From Methanobacteriota archaeon (lineage in GTDB: Archaea; Thermoplasmatota; Poseidoniia; Poseidoniales; Poseidoniaceae): a DNA stretch of 7,842 nucleotides. This document shows, in pieces, positions 6,304-7,842 of this stretch. The stretch lies in the NCBI GenBank assembly GCA_011525095.1, contig WTIV01000116.1:1-7842 (forward strand), written 5' to 3'. The notes under the pieces are model-generated. The model ran no database searches, was not told the DNA's origin, and saw only the letters and a list, made by a program, of their open reading frames with translations. A program made the translations under genes and the position numbers. Within the stretch, counting starts at the first letter, position 1. Each line of letters begins with the position of its first letter.

Positions 6304-7251
6304 ATGGGCGAGTCCGGGAATAGACGAATTCTGATTACCGGAGCCCTCGGTCAAATCGGAATGGAGTTACTGGATGCCTTACAAACCAAGTTTGGCTCAG
6401 AAAATGTAATCGCATCAGATATCAGAGATCCACAAGACGTAAACGACTCAAGTTTCAGATATGAGAGGCTTGACGTCCTTGATTCAGAACAAATGGAGAA
6501 TATCATCCGAGACAATGATATCAACGAAGTTTACCATTTAGCCGCCCTCCTCTCAGCAACTGGAGAAAAAAACCCACAACTTTGCTGGAAAATCAACATG
6601 GATGGACTGATGAATGTCCTAGAATTAGCAAGAAAATACAAATTCAGAATTTTCGCTCCTTCTTCTATCGCAGTTTTCGGCGCTGATGTAGGCAAGATTG
6701 CAAAACAAGAATCACCACTCAATCCTGCAACGATGTACGGGGTCACCAAAGTTGCTGGAGAATTGATGGCTGACTACTACCATTCAGCCCACGGCGTTGA
6801 CATCAGAGGTCTTCGCTATCCCGGATTGATCTCATGGAAAGTTATGCCGGGTGGCGGCACAACAGATTACGCTGTTGAAATCTTCCACAAAGCGGTGGCT
6901 TCTGAAGCCTACACCTGCTTTGTAAGAGAGGATACAAAGTTGCCAATGATGTACATGGATGATGCAATCAAAGCAACCCTGCAACTGATGGATGCTCCTA
7001 GCGACAAACTGTCGGTTAGAGGTGGATACAATCTACCGAGTCTTACTTTCACTGCAAAGGAACTGTATGACAAAATCCGAGAAAAGATTCCGGATTTCAA
7101 GTGTGAGTTCAAGCCCGACCATCGTCAAGAATACGCTGATTCATGGCCGGATGAAACCGATGGAACCCTCTCGAAGGAAGAATGGGACTTTTCCCTTGAT
7201 TTCGACTTAGAATCGATGTGCGACGCTATGATTCAATCTCTCAGCCAGTAG
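6304..7251 (+). CDS. tdh: L-threonine 3-dehydrogenase, short-chain (SDR/epimerase-like) type
   Basis: Predicted to oxidise L-threonine with NAD+ to 2-amino-3-oxobutanoate, which glycine C-acetyltransferase (Kbl) splits to glycine and acetyl-CoA. The 315 residues carry an N-terminal Rossmann fold with TGALGQIG (12-19), an acidic residue after strand two typical of NAD preference (ASDIRD, D39), HLAALLSATGEK (78-89), the serine pair APSS (118-121) and catalytic YGVTK (Y145, K149). RYPGLISWK (171-179), GGGTTDYAVEIF (183-194), PMMYMDDA (214-221) and a WPD near 281 match, as I recall it, the threonine dehydrogenase of Thermoplasma, which sets this group apart from sugar epimerases. The start is ATG 6304; an in-frame TTG at 6289 adds five residues with no family support. 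Only a weak AGGT precedes the ATG. kbl is not in the window. A UDP-sugar epimerase is the alternative, which the substrate-domain motifs make unlikely. Confidence 0.92.
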   Translation: MGESGNRRILITGALGQIGMELLDALQTKFGSENVIASDIRDPQDVNDSSFRYERLDVLDSEQMENIIRDNDINEVYHLAALLSATGEKNPQLCWKINMDGLMNVLELARKYKFRIFAPSSIAVFGADVGKIAKQESPLNPATMYGVTKVAGELMADYYHSAHGVDIRGLRYPGLISWKVMPGGGTTDYAVEIFHKAVASEAYTCFVREDTKLPMMYMDDAIKATLQLMDAPSDKLSVRGGYNLPSLTFTAKELYDKIREKIPDFKCEFKPDHRQEYADSWPDETDGTLSKEEWDFSLDFDLESMCDAMIQSLSQ

Positions 7252-7307
7252 ATTCTGAATTCTCAATCGCGACCCAATGTTGAAAGGGGAGGCGCGACGG
7301 CCTCAAA

Positions 7308-7321
7308 GCCCGTTGAAGGGC
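7308..7321 (+). promoter_or_regulatory. Short inverted repeat directly before the pyrG start
   Basis: GCCC, a six-base loop GTTGAA and GGGC end immediately before the ATG at 7322. A four-pair stem is weak, but in the messenger it would cover the only nearby Shine-Dalgarno-like bases (GAAGGG). A stronger purine run AAAGGGGAGG lies at 7283-7292, about 30 bases from the ATG and too far for ordinary initiation there. Chance is a real possibility. Confidence 0.25.
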
Positions 7322-7842
7322 ATGAAGTATGTCGTAGTCTCCGGTGGTGTCCTTAGTGGACTTGGAAAAGGAGTGACTGCTTCAAGCATCGGAGTTCTTC
7401 TAAAAAGCGCAGGACTAAGAGTAACTGCGGTCAAAATCGACCCTTACCTAAACAGTGACGCTGGAACAATGTCTCCATTCGAACACGGGGAAGTTTTCGT
7501 TCTAGATGATGGCGGAGAAGCTGATTTGGACCTAGGCAACTACGAGAGATTCTGTGATTTGAACCTCTATCGAGACAACAATATCACAACCGGTAAGATC
7601 TACTCCAAAGTAATCGAAGCAGAGCGAAGGGGCGACTACCTCGGTAAGACTGTACAGGTAATTCCACACATTACCGATTCAGTTCAAGACTGGATAGAGG
7701 AGATCTCTTCTGTCTCAGCAGACGGTAGTGGAGAGGCTCCAGAGGCATGTGTAATCGAATTAGGCGGCACTGTAGGAGATATCGAGTCATCTCCATTCAT
7801 TGAGGCTCTCAGACAATTCCAATTCAGAGTTGGAAGAGAAAA
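7322..7842 (+). CDS. pyrG: CTP synthase, N-terminal part of the amidoligase domain (partial at right edge)
   Basis: CTP synthase aminates UTP to CTP using ATP and glutamine, the last step of pyrimidine nucleotide synthesis, in the cytosol. The 173 visible codons cover most of the N-terminal synthetase domain: SGGVLSGLGKG with the P-loop lysine (K16), KIDPYLNSDAGTMSPFEHGE (38-57), the Mg/nucleotide region DDGGEADLDLGNYERF (62-77), TTGKIYSKVI, RRGDYLGKTVQVIPHIT and ELGGTVGDIES (E146 matches the conserved metal-binding Glu). The glutaminase domain lies beyond the window. Wording such as VFVLDDGGEADLDLGNYERF and KTVQVIPHITDSVQ follows the eukaryotic CTPS form rather than the bacterial DDGAETDLDLGHYERF. 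The start ATG 7322 gives MKYVVVSGG, aligning with the family start; an in-frame ATG at 7277 would add 15 residues (MLKGEARRPQSPLKG) of no known counterpart. It lies 70 bases after the tdh stop, so may be co-transcribed or have its own promoter. Confidence 0.97.
   Translation, partial: MKYVVVSGGVLSGLGKGVTASSIGVLLKSAGLRVTAVKIDPYLNSDAGTMSPFEHGEVFVLDDGGEADLDLGNYERFCDLNLYRDNNITTGKIYSKVIEAERRGDYLGKTVQVIPHITDSVQDWIEEISSVSADGSGEAPEACVIELGGTVGDIESSPFIEALRQFQFRVGRE

Overview
The window looks like a piece of a marine thermoplasmatotal archaeon, most likely Poseidoniia (Marine Group II) or a close relative. This is inferred from gene content: a group II chaperonin (thermosome) lies next to a bacterial-type DnaK, the L-threonine dehydrogenase closely resembles the Thermoplasma short-chain type, start sites have weak or no Shine-Dalgarno sequences, and TATA-like boxes lie where archaeal promoters expect them. 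I could not run a search, so the assignment is provisional.

Layout, left to right. (1) Positions 1-85, minus strand: the first codons of an unidentified gene leaving the window, divergent from (2) a 575-residue membrane protein at 175-1902 with an acidic exported domain and a C-terminal GIDE-like domain (the fold of the mitochondrial ligase MUL1) without a RING. (3) dnaK, minus strand, meets this gene tail to tail with no bases between the two stop codons. (4) Directly upstream of dnaK, 26 bases away on the same strand, is a 233-residue protein. I read it as an undescribed or very divergent small-heat-shock-type chaperone: a Met-rich N-terminal helix, an Hsp20/CS-like beta domain, an acidic linker and a terminal Ile-Pro-Ile. 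(5) The thermosome gene diverges from it across 114 bases that contain a palindromic TATA box. (6) Next comes an L-threonine 3-dehydrogenase and (7) the first 173 codons of CTP synthase, which runs off the right edge and looks eukaryote-like.

Working together: the centre (about 1903-6221) is a compact protein-folding locus that pairs a candidate holdase plus DnaK with the thermosome, transcribed outward from one small shared control region. The usual DnaK partners grpE and dnaJ are not in the window. The two genes on the right belong to amino-acid catabolism (threonine to glycine plus acetyl-CoA) and pyrimidine nucleotide synthesis, and share only strand and proximity. There is no gene-free stretch above 300 bases. 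I saw no tRNA, rRNA, CRISPR array, insertion sequence or other mobile element.
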